Below, one piece after another: positions 16,753 to 26,705 of a DNA stretch of 64,000 nucleotides; the stretch's first letter is position 1; each line of letters opens with the position of its first letter. The stretch lies in NCBI RefSeq assembly GCF_007743815.1, contig NZ_CP036265.1, positions 3,118,823 through 3,182,822 on the forward strand, in the 5' to 3' direction. The stretch comes from Alienimonas californiensis (lineage in GTDB: Bacteria > Planctomycetota > Planctomycetia > Planctomycetales > Planctomycetaceae). A program made the translations under genes and the position numbers. The notes below the pieces were generated by a model that worked only from the letters and a program-made list of their open reading frames with translations, had not been told where the DNA came from and ran no database searches.

Positions 16753-17049
16753 GCGACGCGGGGGGCGATCGACGAAGGACGCAGGCGGCGAGCCCGTTTG
16801 GGACGCCCCTCCAGCCGGTCGAGGCCGTCGGTCGCCCCGTCGGCCCGCCGCGCCCTGCACGGTGGGCGACGTGCTGACTTCCCTCCCGACGGGCAGGCGA
16901 CGGCCCGCAGAGGGACTTGCCGGCCGTTCGACGTTTCGCCGACCGCCGCGGAGGCTCTTGGCCGGCGCCGCCGCTCGCCGGTACCGTGGAGAGGTGCGGC
17001 ACCGGCGACGGCTCCGACGCATTTGAGACCAACCCGAAGAGAGCGACGT

Positions 17050-19578
17050 ATGGCGCCGCGTTCCTGCGACCGATCCCAAACCGGTCCGCAGCCGCGGACG
17101 TTTCGTCGGAGGGGCAGGCTCCTCGCGGCGGTCGCGGCGCTCGTCTGCACCGTCTCGGCGAACGGGGTCGTCGCGGGTCCGCCGGACAGTCCGACGGCCG
17201 GCGGGCCGACGGAGGAACAGGCCGCGGCGGGCGGTCCGGCGGCGGCGCCGGTCGACTTCGCTCATCAGGTCGTGCCCGTGCTGCGTCGGCACTGCGCCGC
17301 CTGCCACGGCGGCGGCGAGGCGAAGGGCGGGTTCTCCATCGACACCCGCGAGCGTTTCCTCGAAGGGGGCATGGCGGATCCCGGCAGCCCCGACTTCTCG
17401 CACTTCCTGACCTTCGTCGCCAGCCCCGACCCGGCCCTGATGATGCCGCCGCCGGAGAAGGGCCGCGTCCCGGCGGCCGACGCGGCCCTGCTGCGTCGGT
17501 GGGTGGAAGAGGGCATGCTGTGGGAGCCCGGGTTCCGGTTCGGCGAGCGGGCCTACGAGCCGCCGCTGCGTCCCCGGCGGGTCGCCCTGCCCCCGGCCGT
17601 CGACGGCCGCACGCACCCGATCGACCGGCTGATCGGCGCCGCGGACGTGCCGGCGTCCGAGCCGACGGACGACGCCACGTTCCTGCGTCGGGCGTCGCTC
17701 GATCTGGTCGGTCTGCTGCCGACCGCGGAGGAGGCGGAGGCGTTTCTCGCTAACCCGTCCCCCGACAAGCGGGAGCGGCTGGTCGACGACCTGCTGGCCC
17801 GCGAGATCGATTACGCCGATCACTGGATGACGTTCTGGAACGACCTGCTGCGGAACGACTACGCGGGGACCGGGTTCATCACGGGGGGCCGCACGCAGAT
17901 CAGCGGGTGGCTCTATCGGGCCCTGCGCGAGAACAGGCCGTACGACGCGATGGTCCGCGAACTGGTCGCCCCCGCCGACGAGACCAGCGCCGGGTTCATC
18001 AACGGCATCGAATGGCGGGGTACGGTCAGCGCCGGGCAGACGCTGCCGATCCAGTTCTCGCAGAGCGTGTCGCAGTCGATGCTGGGTATTAATATGAAGT
18101 GCGCCTCCTGCCACGACAGTTTCATCGACCGGTGGACGCTCGCCGACGCCTACGGGCTGGCGGCGATCTACTCCGAGAAGCCCCTCGAGCTGTACCGCTG
18201 CGACCAGCCGACCGGGCGGACGGCCGGTCCGGCGTGGCCGTTCCCGGAGATCGGCCAGATCGACGGCGACGCCCCCCGCGACGAACGGCTGAAGCAGCTC
18301 GGCGACCTGCTGACGCACCCGGAGAACGGCCGCGTGCCGCGGACGATCGTCAACCGCCTGTGGGGCCAGCTGATGGGGCGGGGCGTCGTGCATCCGCTGG
18401 ACGCGATGCAGACCGAGCCGTGGAACGCCGACCTGCTCGACTGGCTGGCCGCCGACTTCCAGGACCACGGCTACGACCTGAAGCGTACGCTCCGCCTGAT
18501 CGCCACTTCGGAGGCTTATCAGAGCCGGTCGCTGCGGCTCGAATCCGACGACCCGCTGCCCCAGGCGGGGTCGGCCGTCCCGCTAGTCAAGCGGCTGACC
18601 GCCGAGCAGTTCGTCGACGCGGTCTGGCAACTGACCGGCACCGCCCCCGCCCAATACGACGCCCCCGTCGATCGTCGTCAGCTCCGTGACGACCCGCCCT
18701 CCGGCCCGGCCGAGGCGAGCCGTTGGGTCTGGCACGCCTCGGCGAACGGCGGCCCGCCGCCGGCGGGGGAGCAGGTCGTGCTGCGTCGGTCGTTCACCCC
18801 GCGCGGCCCGGTCAGGGCCGCCGTGCTGCTCGCGGCCGGCGACAACGCGATCAAGGCGGCCCTCAACGGGAGGAGCCTGCTGGAAGGGGACGACTACACA
18901 CGCCTGGAGCGGGCGACGCTCTCCAAACTGCCCGCCGGCGAGAGCGAGATCGTGGTCCTCGGCCGAAACGGCGGGAGCGGGCCGAACCCGGCCGGCGTGT
19001 ACGTCTCCCTCAGGATCCTCTACGAAGACGGCGGGACCGAACTGCTGGTGATCGACCCGACGTGGGAGGCGGCCCCGCTGGACGCCCCGGCCGCGTGGCC
19101 GATCAAACAGGAGACGCTCGCCGAGCTGGACTGGAGCCCCGCGGCGCCGGTCTCGCACCCGGCGTGGCAGGCGATCGACCCGCAGATCCGGGCCGAACGG
19201 CGGTTCGATCCGACCGAGCCGACGACGCGGGCGGCGCTGCTGGCGAGCGACCCGCTGATGCGATCCCTTGGTCGGCCGAACCGCGACCAGATCGTCACGT
19301 CGCGGCCGAGCGAGGTGTCGACCCTCGAAGCCCTGGACCTCAGCACGAGCGAGACGCTCGTCGCGAACCTGCGCGTCGGGGCGGAGCGAATGCTCGCGGC
19401 CTCCCCGCGGCCGTCGCACGTCGTCGACGACCTGTTCCTGTCGGCGCTGACCCGGCGGCCGACGGAGGAGGAGCGGGCGTTGATCCGGGATTACCTCGGG
19501 CCGGCCCCCGACGCGGACGCCCTGACGGACGTGATGTGGGCCCTGTTGATGAAGCCGGAGTTCCTGCTGATCCGTTAG
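17050..19578 (+). CDS. Planctomycete cytochrome-c / DUF1549 / DUF1553 protein (PSD1-type)
   Basis: 842 aa. The ATG at 17050 follows GAAGAGAG at good spacing; the open frame extends further upstream without such a site. A signal peptide (LLAAVAALVCTVSANGVVAG) predicts export. A haem-binding CAACH motif sits in a planctomycete cytochrome-c domain (VVPVLRRHCAACHGGGEAKG). DUF1549 follows (TFLRRASLDLVGLLPTAEEA, then YADHWMTFWNDLLRNDYAG), with a second CxxCH (MKCASCHDSFIDRW). DUF1553 is at the C-terminus (NGRVPRTIVNRLWGQLMGRG). A concanavalin-like segment is inserted near residues 560-690. Such proteins always pair with a DUF1501 protein, as here, and are assumed to act in redox-coupled breakdown of complex carbon. 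The exact reaction is unknown. Confidence 0.92.
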   Translation: MAPRSCDRSQTGPQPRTFRRRGRLLAAVAALVCTVSANGVVAGPPDSPTAGGPTEEQAAAGGPAAAPVDFAHQVVPVLRRHCAACHGGGEAKGGFSIDTRERFLEGGMADPGSPDFSHFLTFVASPDPALMMPPPEKGRVPAADAALLRRWVEEGMLWEPGFRFGERAYEPPLRPRRVALPPAVDGRTHPIDRLIGAADVPASEPTDDATFLRRASLDLVGLLPTAEEAEAFLANPSPDKRERLVDDLLAREIDYADHWMTFWNDLLRNDYAGTGFITGGRTQISGWLYRALRENRPYDAMVRELVAPADETSAGFINGIEWRGTVSAGQTLPIQFSQSVSQSMLGINMKCASCHDSFIDRWTLADAYGLAAIYSEKPLELYRCDQPTGRTAGPAWPFPEIGQIDGDAPRDERLKQLGDLLTHPENGRVPRTIVNRLWGQLMGRGVVHPLDAMQTEPWNADLLDWLAADFQDHGYDLKRTLRLIATSEAYQSRSLRLESDDPLPQAGSAVPLVKRLTAEQFVDAVWQLTGTAPAQYDAPVDRRQLRDDPPSGPAEASRWVWHASANGGPPPAGEQVVLRRSFTPRGPVRAAVLLAAGDNAIKAALNGRSLLEGDDYTRLERATLSKLPAGESEIVVLGRNGGSGPNPAGVYVSLRILYEDGGTELLVIDPTWEAAPLDAPAAWPIKQETLAELDWSPAAPVSHPAWQAIDPQIRAERRFDPTEPTTRAALLASDPLMRSLGRPNRDQIVTSRPSEVSTLEALDLSTSETLVANLRVGAERMLAASPRPSHVVDDLFLSALTRRPTEEERALIRDYLGPAPDADALTDVMWALLMKPEFLLIR

Positions 19579-19648
19579 CCGCCGCCCCGGGACCGCGGTT
19601 CAAGACGCGCCCGGACAGTTCGACCTTTCCCGACCCCGCCCGCCCGCC

Positions 19649-21103
19649 GTGACTCCGTTCATCGACCCGACCCTTCCCGAACCGATCGCCCGCCGGACGT
19701 TGCTGAAAGGGCTCGCCGCCGCGTCGGCGGTGGCGTGGGCGTCCGGGCCGGTCCGTCCGCTGCGGGCGGCGGATCAGGACGTCGAACAGCCTGAACCGAA
19801 GGCCGACGCCTGCATCCTGCTGTGGATGGCCGGCGGGATGGCCGCCCCGGAAACGTTCGATCCGAAGCGCTATGCCCCCTATTCGCAGGGGCTGGCGATG
19901 AAGGACGTGCTCAGCACCTTCCCCGCGATCCAGACGAGCGTCGACGGCGTGGAGTTCTGCGCCGGGCTGGTACGGATCGCCGGTGTGATGGACCGGGGGA
20001 CGTTGATCCGCTCCGCGGTGCAGCCGGACCTCGGCAGCATCCTGCACTCGCGGCACCAATACCATTGGCACACCGGCTACGTGCCGCCGCAGACGGTCGC
20101 CTGCCCGCACCTCGGGGCCTGGCTGGCCAAGACGCTCGGGCCGCGGCGGGAGGTGATGCCGCCGTTCATCAACATCGGACAGCGGCTCGAGGGCGTCGGC
20201 GAGAAGGAAGAACTCAAGGCGTTCACCACCGCCGGCTTCTTCGGCAGCGAGTACGGCCCGCTGAACCTGCCGTTTCCGGAGCAGGCCGCCCGCTCCGTCC
20301 GCCCGCCGGCCGGCATGACCGGCGACCGCTACGCCCGCCGACAGCGGCTGTTCCGGGACCTCGTCGACCGCAGCCCGCAGCGGGACCGGATCAGCGAGGA
20401 CAAACGCGACTCCCTGCTGCGGTCGATGGAGAACGCCCACCGCCTCATGAGTTCCAGGGAACGGGAGGCGTTCGACATCGAACGGGAGCCGGCCGACGTC
20501 CGCGCCGAATACGACACCGGACGGTTCGGCCGGGGCTGTTTGCTCGCCCGGCGGCTCGTGGAGAACGGAGCCCGGTTCGTCGAGGTGACGACCGAGTACG
20601 TGCCGTTCCTGCACTGGGACACGCACGACAACGGCCACGCGACGGCCGCGCGGATGCACGGCGAGATTGACCGGCCGGTCGCCCGGTTGATCCTCGACTT
20701 GGAGGAACGAGGCCTGCTCGACCGGACGCTGGTGATCCTGGCCTCGGAGTTCAGCCGGGACGCCCTCATGGAGGGGCAGCCCGGGTCGGACGCCCGGGAC
20801 CAGTCGCGGGCGAAGGTCGACCGCATCACCGAAGAACGGCACTACGGCCTGCACCGCCACTTCACCGGCGGGAGCAGCGTGCTGATGTTCGGCGGCGGGA
20901 TGAAACGCGGGTTCGCGTACGGCCGCACGGCCGACGAACGGCCGCTCGTCGCGGTCGAGAACCCCGTCTCCGTGATGGACCTGCACGCCACGATCATGAC
21001 CGCGATGGGCGTCAGCCCGAAGACGGGGTACGAGGTCGAGGGGCGGCCGTTCTACGTGACCGAGGACGGCGCCGGTCGCGCGGTCGACGCCCTCTTCGCC
21101 TGA
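19649..21103 (+). CDS. DUF1501 family protein, Tat-exported
   Basis: 484 aa with GTG start 70 bases after the DUF1549/1553 gene. The N-terminus RRTLLKGLAAASAVAWA is a twin-arginine signal, so it is exported folded. The body shows DUF1501 (sulfatase/phosphatase-superfamily-like) features: LLWMAGGMAAPETFDPKRYA, a histidine-rich stretch HSRHQYHWHTGYVPP, WDTHDNG, LVILASEFSRD and MDLHATIMTAMGV near the end. The pair with the preceding gene is a planctomycete hallmark and probably a two-gene operon. Substrate unknown. Confidence 0.92.
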   Translation: MTPFIDPTLPEPIARRTLLKGLAAASAVAWASGPVRPLRAADQDVEQPEPKADACILLWMAGGMAAPETFDPKRYAPYSQGLAMKDVLSTFPAIQTSVDGVEFCAGLVRIAGVMDRGTLIRSAVQPDLGSILHSRHQYHWHTGYVPPQTVACPHLGAWLAKTLGPRREVMPPFINIGQRLEGVGEKEELKAFTTAGFFGSEYGPLNLPFPEQAARSVRPPAGMTGDRYARRQRLFRDLVDRSPQRDRISEDKRDSLLRSMENAHRLMSSREREAFDIEREPADVRAEYDTGRFGRGCLLARRLVENGARFVEVTTEYVPFLHWDTHDNGHATAARMHGEIDRPVARLILDLEERGLLDRTLVILASEFSRDALMEGQPGSDARDQSRAKVDRITEERHYGLHRHFTGGSSVLMFGGGMKRGFAYGRTADERPLVAVENPVSVMDLHATIMTAMGVSPKTGYEVEGRPFYVTEDGAGRAVDALFA

Positions 21104-21253
21104 CGCCCCGGCCGGGCCGGCAGACCGGACGAGGTTTCGTTCCCCCCCTCGCTTGACGGCCGACCGCTGGAAGGTCGATCACTACGGGGCTCGGCACGTC
21201 AACGACGGTCCGTGCCCGCGGACCCGCCGCGGGCAATCAACAGGAAGAGCACG

Positions 21254-21711
21254 ATGAACGCCGTCGAGATCGAGGAGGCCGTCGAGGCGTTGGTCGCCAA
21301 GCCGTTCGAGCCGGAGGAGTTCCCCTACGACTTTCTCGCCGCGTTCGGGAACAAGCCGACCGCGATCAAGCGGCTGCGGAAGGGAGCCAGCAACAAGACG
21401 GACGTGCCGGGGGCCGTCCTGTACCGCAACAACGTGCACCTGAAGACCTGCGGCGAGGGGGAGGCGACGGAGACGCTCGCCGCCCTCGCCGCCAGCCCCG
21501 CGGCGAAGAAGCAGAAGGCGAAGTACGCACTCGCCACCGACGGCGTGACCGTCGAGGCCCAGCGGCTCGGCGACGGGGCGGTGCTGGCCTGCGACTTCGA
21601 CACGCTGCACCACGAGTTCACGTTCTTCCTGCCGCTGGCCGGCATCACGACCGTCCAGCAGATCCCCGAGAGCGAGGTCGACGTCAAGGCGACCGTGCAG
21701 TTCGGCGCGGC
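21254..21711 (+). pseudogene. Truncated class I SAM-dependent DNA methyltransferase (N-terminal fragment) fused to the CRISPR array
   Basis: The ATG at 21254 follows AGGAAG. About 147 codons (MNAVEIEEAVEALVAKPFEP, FLAAFGNKPTAIKRLRKGAS, FFLPLAGITTVQQIPESEVD) match the N-terminal, non-catalytic region of large type IIG/MmeI-like DNA methyltransferases (usually 900 or more aa), as I recall that family. Similarity stops after DVKAT at about 21694. The SAM-binding and catalytic NPPY parts are absent. The frame then runs into CRISPR repeats and stops at 21823. A full gene would protect or restrict DNA; this fragment cannot. It shows a deletion or recombination event at the leader-distal end of the array. 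Confidence 0.72.
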
Positions 21712-21712
21712 A

Positions 21713-21723
21713 AGGGGGGCGAC
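21713..21723 (-). repeat. Truncated terminal CRISPR repeat at the array/methyltransferase junction
   Basis: AGGGGGGCGAC is identical to the last 11 bases of the degenerate repeat at 21757-21788. It is followed by exactly 33 bases, a normal spacer length, before that repeat. It is best read as the remnant of one more repeat cut by the event that joined the array to the methyltransferase gene. Confidence 0.6.
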
Positions 21724-21756
21724 GAACAGGTCGTCGCGGGTGATGGCGCTGAAGAC

Positions 21757-24350
21757 GTTTCAATCCACGCCCCCGCGAGGGGGGCGACGGTCAAACAGGG
21801 GCCGGGCCTTCGCCCGCTGGTAGTTTCAATCCACGCCCCCGGTGAAGGGGGCGACCGCCCCGATCGGCGGACGTCGCCGGCCCGCCGCACGTTTCAATCC
21901 ACGCCCCCGGTGAAGGGGGCGACGCCCTGGCGGTCGCTGCCCCGGCCCCCGCCGCGGCGTTTCAATCCACGCCCCCGGTGAAGGGGGCGACGCTTCGATC
22001 GCGAGGATCAGGCTCCGGAGGGCGGTGTTTCAATCCACGCCCCCGGTGAAGGGGGCGACCTTCCAGTTCCCGCCGCATCCGTTCCGACAGCGGGTTTCAA
22101 TCCACGCCCCCGGTGAAGGGGGCGACCGACCCGCTCCTCGATGCCGTGCTCCTTCGTGACGTTTCAATCCACGCCCCCGGTGAAGGGGGCGACGGGCGGG
22201 GCGGCGATTCGTGCCCGAGCCGTGGCAGGTTTCAATCCACGCCCCCGGTGAAGGGGGCGACTTGGGCGAACCAGTCGTAGTCGTCGCTGGGGATGTTTCA
22301 ATCCACGCCCCCGGTGAAGGGGGCGACGGCCAAGCGGCGGGAGACGGCCACAGGAGCAACGTGTTTCAATCCACGCCCCCGGTGAAGGGGGCGACACAAC
22401 TGCCGCGGGTCGTCCACATACTCCCGGCCGTTTCAATCCACGCCCCCGGTGAAGGGGGCGACCCCCGGCCCGGGGAAGCGGCTGACCGTGCGGGACGTTT
22501 CAATCCACGCCCCCGGTGAAGGGGGCGACCCGACCGCAACGAGCGATCGGGGCAACGCCGTAGGTTTCAATCCACGCCCCCGGTGAAGGGGGCGACGCCG
22601 CGACGGTCACGCCGTCCGAGCGGGTCCAGTTTCAATCCACGCCCCCGGTGAAGGGGGCGACGCCAGACGAACGGGCCTTGCGTCGCGCTGCCAATGTTTC
22701 AATCCACGCCCCCGGTGAAGGGGGCGACCGCCGGTCACGCCTTGGCGTACGTCGGACAGGGCGTTTCAATCCACGCCCCCGGTGAAGGGGGCGACGGTCC
22801 GGGCTCGGGTGGGGATGGTGTGGGGGAAGGCGTTTCAATCCACGCCCCCGGTGAAGGGGGCGACGACTCGCTGCCGGGCGAGGGGGGGCACGGATGACGT
22901 TTCAATCCACGCCCCCGGTGAAGGGGGCGACGCCGCTTCTTCTACGGCGGCAGCGGCCACCATACCGGTTTCAATCCACGCCCCCGGTGAAGGGGGCGAC
23001 CCCGCAGGCCGGCGTGACCTACGCGATCGGCTACGACGTTTCAATCCACGCCCCCGGTGAAGGGGGCGACGATCTCCGCCGTCCGGCCCCATGCCGTGCA
23101 GCTCAAGTTTCAATCCACGCCCCCGGTGAAGGGGGCGACAAATCAGCCCGGCGCTGCCCACCGCACAGTTGATGTTTCAATCCACGCCCCCGGTGAAGGG
23201 GGCGACTGTCGCTGCGGCGGGCTTCGTCCCGGTACTCCTCGTTTCAATCCACGCCCCCGGTGAAGGGGGCGACTGGGCGCCCTCGGCGCCCTGCCGGAAG
23301 GCAAGAAGTTTCAATCCACGCCCCCGGTGAAGGGGGCGACGTTAGAGGGGGAGTCAGGCGGGCTGGTCGGCGAGGTTTCAATCCACGCCCCCGGTGAAGG
23401 GGGCGACGTCATATTGGTCTTCCCTTTGCGGGTCGTGTTGGTTTCAATCCACGCCCCCGGTGAAGGGGGCGACTCGTCCCGATCGACCTGTTCCCCGAAC
23501 TGGGCGTGTTTCAATCCACGCCCCCGGTGAAGGGGGCGACGGCGGAAGCCGCTGGGGCACGACGTTGCCAACGCGTTTCAATCCACGCCCCCGGTGAAGG
23601 GGGCGACGCGGAGCGACGATACCCGCCGCCGGCCGGGCTTGTTTCAATCCACGCCCCCGGTGAAGGGGGCGACAGCCGAACGCCAGCAGCAGCGAGAGCG
23701 TGATGACGTTTTAATCCACGCCCCCGGTGAAGGGGGCGACGTCGGGGCGTAATACATCCAGCCGGTCCCCTCGATGTTTCAATCCACGCCCCCGGTGAAG
23801 GGGGCGACGCGGCTGGTGCTGCTGTACCTGTCGGACGTGGTGTTTCAATCCACGCCCCCGGTGAAGGGGGCGACAAGACGGCCCAGGCGTACGCGGGCCG
23901 GTTCAGAGTTTCAATCCACGCCCCCGGTGAAGGGGGCGACGGGCGACCGTCAGTTCCACCACCGGCGTGACGGGGTTTCAATCCACGCCCCCGGTGAAGG
24001 GGGCGACCGTGACGGGCATTGGGGTTTCCCGGGGGTTCGTGGTTTCAATCCACGCCCCCGGTGAAGGGGGCGACCGAGGCGGACGGGTGGAAGTTCCTGC
24101 TGACGCCGGGGTTTCAATCCACGCCCCCGGTGAAGGGGGCGACGTTCCCCCGGGCCGGGAGGATCGACGGGAAGGTGTTTCAATCCACGCCCCCGGTGAA
24201 GGGGGCGACCTGGCGCAGCTCCCGTTAAACCTGTATCGCCGGACCGTTTCAATCCACGCCCCCGGTGAAGGGGGCGACCGCAGCCCCGGCGGCCCCCACG
24301 GTGAGGACGAACCGCAGGTTTCAATCCACGCCCCCGGTGAAGGGGGCGAC
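21757..24350 (-). CRISPR. Type I-C CRISPR array, 39 repeats and 38 spacers
   Basis: The 33-bp repeat reads on the plus strand GTTTCAATCCACGCC through GGTGAAGGGGGCGAC; the transcribed form is on the minus strand and ends in GGATTGAAAC, typical of I-C. I counted 39 repeats starting at 21757, 21823, 21891 and so on to 24318. Spacers are 32-39 bases, mostly 33-36. Nearly all repeats are identical. The exceptions are the first (21757-21788), one base shorter with CGCGAGG in the loop region, and 23708-23740, with TTTTAATCC. Degeneration at 21757 marks the old, leader-distal end, and the cas genes lie beyond the other end. Cas5 is expected to cut the transcript at the repeat hairpin. Confidence 0.98.
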
Positions 24351-24566
24351 CCTCGGCAACCTAGCTCTTGACGACACAGCAGTTCCAGCGGCCGGGGCCG
24401 CGAACCCCGCCGATCGTCAGGGTCGGCGGGCGAACGTCGGAGCGACTGTTCATCCATCGTCTTGTCAGAGAACGCACTTGCGCCGATCGCGAACCTCCCA
24501 GGGACAGGGCGGACGCTTCGGGTTCGCGGAGTGCCGGCCCGCGGCCGGCGGCGCCGTCGCAGCGTC
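24351..24566 (-). promoter_or_regulatory. CRISPR leader
   Basis: 216 bases between the conserved end of the array and cas2, with no coding potential. By position this is the leader that carries the array promoter (minus strand) and the integration signal for new spacers. It is less AT-rich than most leaders. I cannot fix a promoter box. Confidence 0.7.
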
Positions 24567-24857
24567 TCACACGATCAGCGGACCGTCCACGTCGTACCCC
24601 GGCTTCGCCCCGTGGTGCTCCACCTTGCTCTGCCAGTTCCTCCCCAGCCGATAGAACCGCAGGCTGTCGGTCGCCGGGTCGATCAGCGCCAACAACTCCG
24701 CCCGCAGCGTCGCCCAGATCGCCGGGTCGACCTTCATCTCGAACACGCTGTTCTGCACCCGCTGGCCGCGGTTCTCGCAGGCCTTCGACACCTGCCGCAG
24801 CCGCTTCTTTCCCCCATCCGTGACGGTCGAAACGTCGTAGGTCACCAGCACGTACAT
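24567..24857 (-). CDS. cas2: CRISPR-associated endonuclease/integrase subunit Cas2
   Basis: 96 aa, normal Cas2 length. The first strand [20 protein letters not shown] carries the conserved Asp8. The C-terminal region [20 protein letters not shown] matches subtype I-C Cas2. Cas2 dimers bridge two Cas1 dimers in the complex that inserts spacers at the leader-proximal repeat. It is the last cas gene, 216 bases from the array and 60 bases after cas1. Confidence 0.97.
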   Translation of the reverse strand: MYVLVTYDVSTVTDGGKKRLRQVSKACENRGQRVQNSVFEMKVDPAIWATLRAELLALIDPATDSLRFYRLGRNWQSKVEHHGAKPGYDVDGPLIV

Positions 24858-24917
24858 GGCTTGCAGACGGGAGGCGGAAAGTTAAAAGCGGAACGTTGGA
24901 GGGGGGGGAGACGAGAA

Positions 24918-25997
24918 TTATTTCCAGAGCAGCGGGGGCCAGACGTCGAGGTCGCCCCGTAGATGCCGGGCGAGCAGGCGGGCCTGGAGGTGAACCAGCA
25001 ACCCCGCCGTCACCTTCTCGCCCAGGAACGGGTGGGTGACGGTCTCCTGCTTCTTGGCCTGCCAGGCCGTGAGGACCGTCTTGCGGGTGGCCTCGTCCAT
25101 GGTCACGGCGCCGGTCTCGGAGATCGTGAACCCGCCGGGCCGGACCTGTCGGCGGTTGATCAGGGTGAGGGCCGTGCGGTCCGCCAGCAGGGGGCGGAAC
25201 TCCTCGATCAGGTCCAGGGCGAGGCCGGGCCGGCCCGGGCGGTCGCGGTGCAGGAAGCCGACCTGGCAGTCCAGCCCGCAGCTCTCGGCGGCGCTTTTGG
25301 CGTCGTGCGTCAGCATCGCGTACAGGAACGAGAGCAGGGCGTTGACCGCGTCCCGCGGCGGGCGGCGGGAGCGACCGGCGAACGTGAACGCCGGGTCGCC
25401 CGCCAGCAGGTCGCCGAAGGCGGCGAAGTAGGTGCGGGCCGCCTCCCCCTCCACGCCGCGGAGCGTGTCCGTGGCTCCCTCTGCCCCGTCGTGCCCGGCC
25501 CGGCGGGCGCCGTGCAGGTTCGTCTCCAGCCGGCGGGCGGCGTCCCGCAGGCGTTCGGCTCGCTCGGCGTCCGGGGCGTCGCGGGCGGCCCGCAGCAGGA
25601 CCTGCCGGCAGTTCGAGACCTTGCCGAGCACCGCCGAGCGGGCGATCGCCAGCGTGGCGGCGGGGTCGTCGGCGGCCCGGTACTGGGCCCGGCGGAGCAG
25701 CACGTTGCCGGGGGTGAAGCCCACCACCCGCGCCCGCAGCCGGCCGTGCTCCGAGAGGAACGAGACGCTGACCCCCGCCTCCGCCGCCGCCCCGAGCAGT
25801 TGCGGGCTGGCGCCGACCCGGCCGAAGCAGCAGATGCCGTCCAGGTTGTGCAGCGGCACGCGGAGCTTCGTCTCCTTCCGTCCGGTCGGCTCGCCGGCCG
25901 CGTCCAGCCCGTCCGCCCGCACCGCGACCGCCGCCCCGTCCTGCGCCAGGTACGTGCCGTCGGTAGTCACGAACAGCGTATTGAGATGCTCCTTCAT
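24918..25997 (-). CDS. cas1: CRISPR-associated integrase Cas1, type I-C
   Basis: 359 aa from the ATG at 25997, which overlaps the cas4 stop as ATGA (coupled). It begins [20 protein letters not shown], typical of I-C Cas1. The predicted metal ligands are the Glu in [14 protein letters not shown], the His in [14 protein letters not shown] and the Asp in [11 protein letters not shown]. It catalyses integration of protospacers together with Cas2; Cas4 trims and selects PAM-containing precursors. All key residues are present, so adaptation should work. Confidence 0.97.
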   Translation of the reverse strand: MKEHLNTLFVTTDGTYLAQDGAAVAVRADGLDAAGEPTGRKETKLRVPLHNLDGICCFGRVGASPQLLGAAAEAGVSVSFLSEHGRLRARVVGFTPGNVLLRRAQYRAADDPAATLAIARSAVLGKVSNCRQVLLRAARDAPDAERAERLRDAARRLETNLHGARRAGHDGAEGATDTLRGVEGEAARTYFAAFGDLLAGDPAFTFAGRSRRPPRDAVNALLSFLYAMLTHDAKSAAESCGLDCQVGFLHRDRPGRPGLALDLIEEFRPLLADRTALTLINRRQVRPGGFTISETGAVTMDEATRKTVLTAWQAKKQETVTHPFLGEKVTAGLLVHLQARLLARHLRGDLDVWPPLLWK

Positions 25998-26701
25998 GCG
26001 GCCTCCCGATCGAGCGTGTTGAGCCGCCGGTCGATCCAGGCCGCGGCCGAGCGGCCGGCGGCGACCTGGGGCAGGCAGAGTTTCACTAGCGAGCAGTTCG
26101 GGCAGCGGGCGTCGTTGACCGCCGGCGGGGTCTCGCCGGAGGCGAGCAGCGCGTGCAGGCGGGCCACCGCCCGCCGGGTGAGGTCGCGGAGGGCGCCGTC
26201 GATCGGTACGTCGGTGCGGCGGCGGGTCTGGCCGTAGAACAGCCGGCCCTCGGGCACCTCCACGCCCAGCATCTCCTCCAGGCAGAGTGCTTGGGCACAC
26301 AGTTGCACCCGGTCGCAGTCGCCCCACTCCGGCGAGGTCTTCGACCGGCCGCGTTTATATTCCACCGGCAGCACGCCCCACCCGACCAGCGGCGGCCCTG
26401 GCCCCGACGCGGCGGCCCGGACGGTCTCGGCGATCGGCCCGTGAAAGGCCTCGAGCGGCGTGAACTCGACCACGTCGGATTTGCCGACGAGGTTCAGCGC
26501 CTCGCTCCGCATGTCCAGTCCCCGGGCGACGCGGACTCCCCCATGCGTCTCCGGTCCGGCCTCGTGGGCGTTCTCGTGCAGCACGGTCCCCTCCGCCGTC
26601 AGCCGGTTCTCCGCCCACAGCCCCTCGGTGTGAATGAGAGCGCACTGTCGCTCGCAGAACACGAGGTGTTGGAGAGCGGAGATCGGGAGGGGCTCGGGCA
26701 T
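25994..26701 (-). CDS. cas4: Cas4 RecB-family exonuclease, type I-C
   Basis: 235 aa. Iron-sulphur cluster cysteines are visible as C16 and C20 in FCERQC and two more in [10 protein letters not shown] near the C-terminus. RecB nuclease motifs appear in [10 protein letters not shown] and [10 protein letters not shown] (catalytic Asp, Glu, Lys). The length is normal. Cas4 processes prespacers and fixes PAM orientation in Cas4-containing I-C systems. Four bases separate it from the cas7 stop, and its end overlaps cas1. Confidence 0.96.
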   Translation of the reverse strand: MPEPLPISALQHLVFCERQCALIHTEGLWAENRLTAEGTVLHENAHEAGPETHGGVRVARGLDMRSEALNLVGKSDVVEFTPLEAFHGPIAETVRAAASGPGPPLVGWGVLPVEYKRGRSKTSPEWGDCDRVQLCAQALCLEEMLGVEVPEGRLFYGQTRRRTDVPIDGALRDLTRRAVARLHALLASGETPPAVNDARCPNCSLVKLCLPQVAAGRSAAAWIDRRLNTLDREAA

Positions 26702-26705
26702 CGGA

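Larger units (their letters stand above)
16216..17049. other. 834-bp non-coding region with degenerate direct repeat and orphan CRISPR-like repeat
   Basis: No supported gene; open frames are Arg/Pro/Gly-rich shadows. It contains two ~110-bp diverged direct repeats and, between them, a solitary sequence resembling the CRISPR repeat. It also holds the promoter side of both the minus-strand module and the plus-strand DUF1549/DUF1553 gene. Confidence 0.55.

Noticed and set aside
16591..18468. 625-codon minus-strand frame opposite the DUF1549/DUF1553 gene
   Set aside because: Shadow of the plus-strand gene, which has haem motifs and family domains.
21684..24457. Many open frames with repeated FQSTPPVKGAT or VSIHAPGEGGD peptides
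   Set aside because: These are translations of the CRISPR repeats, not repeat proteins.
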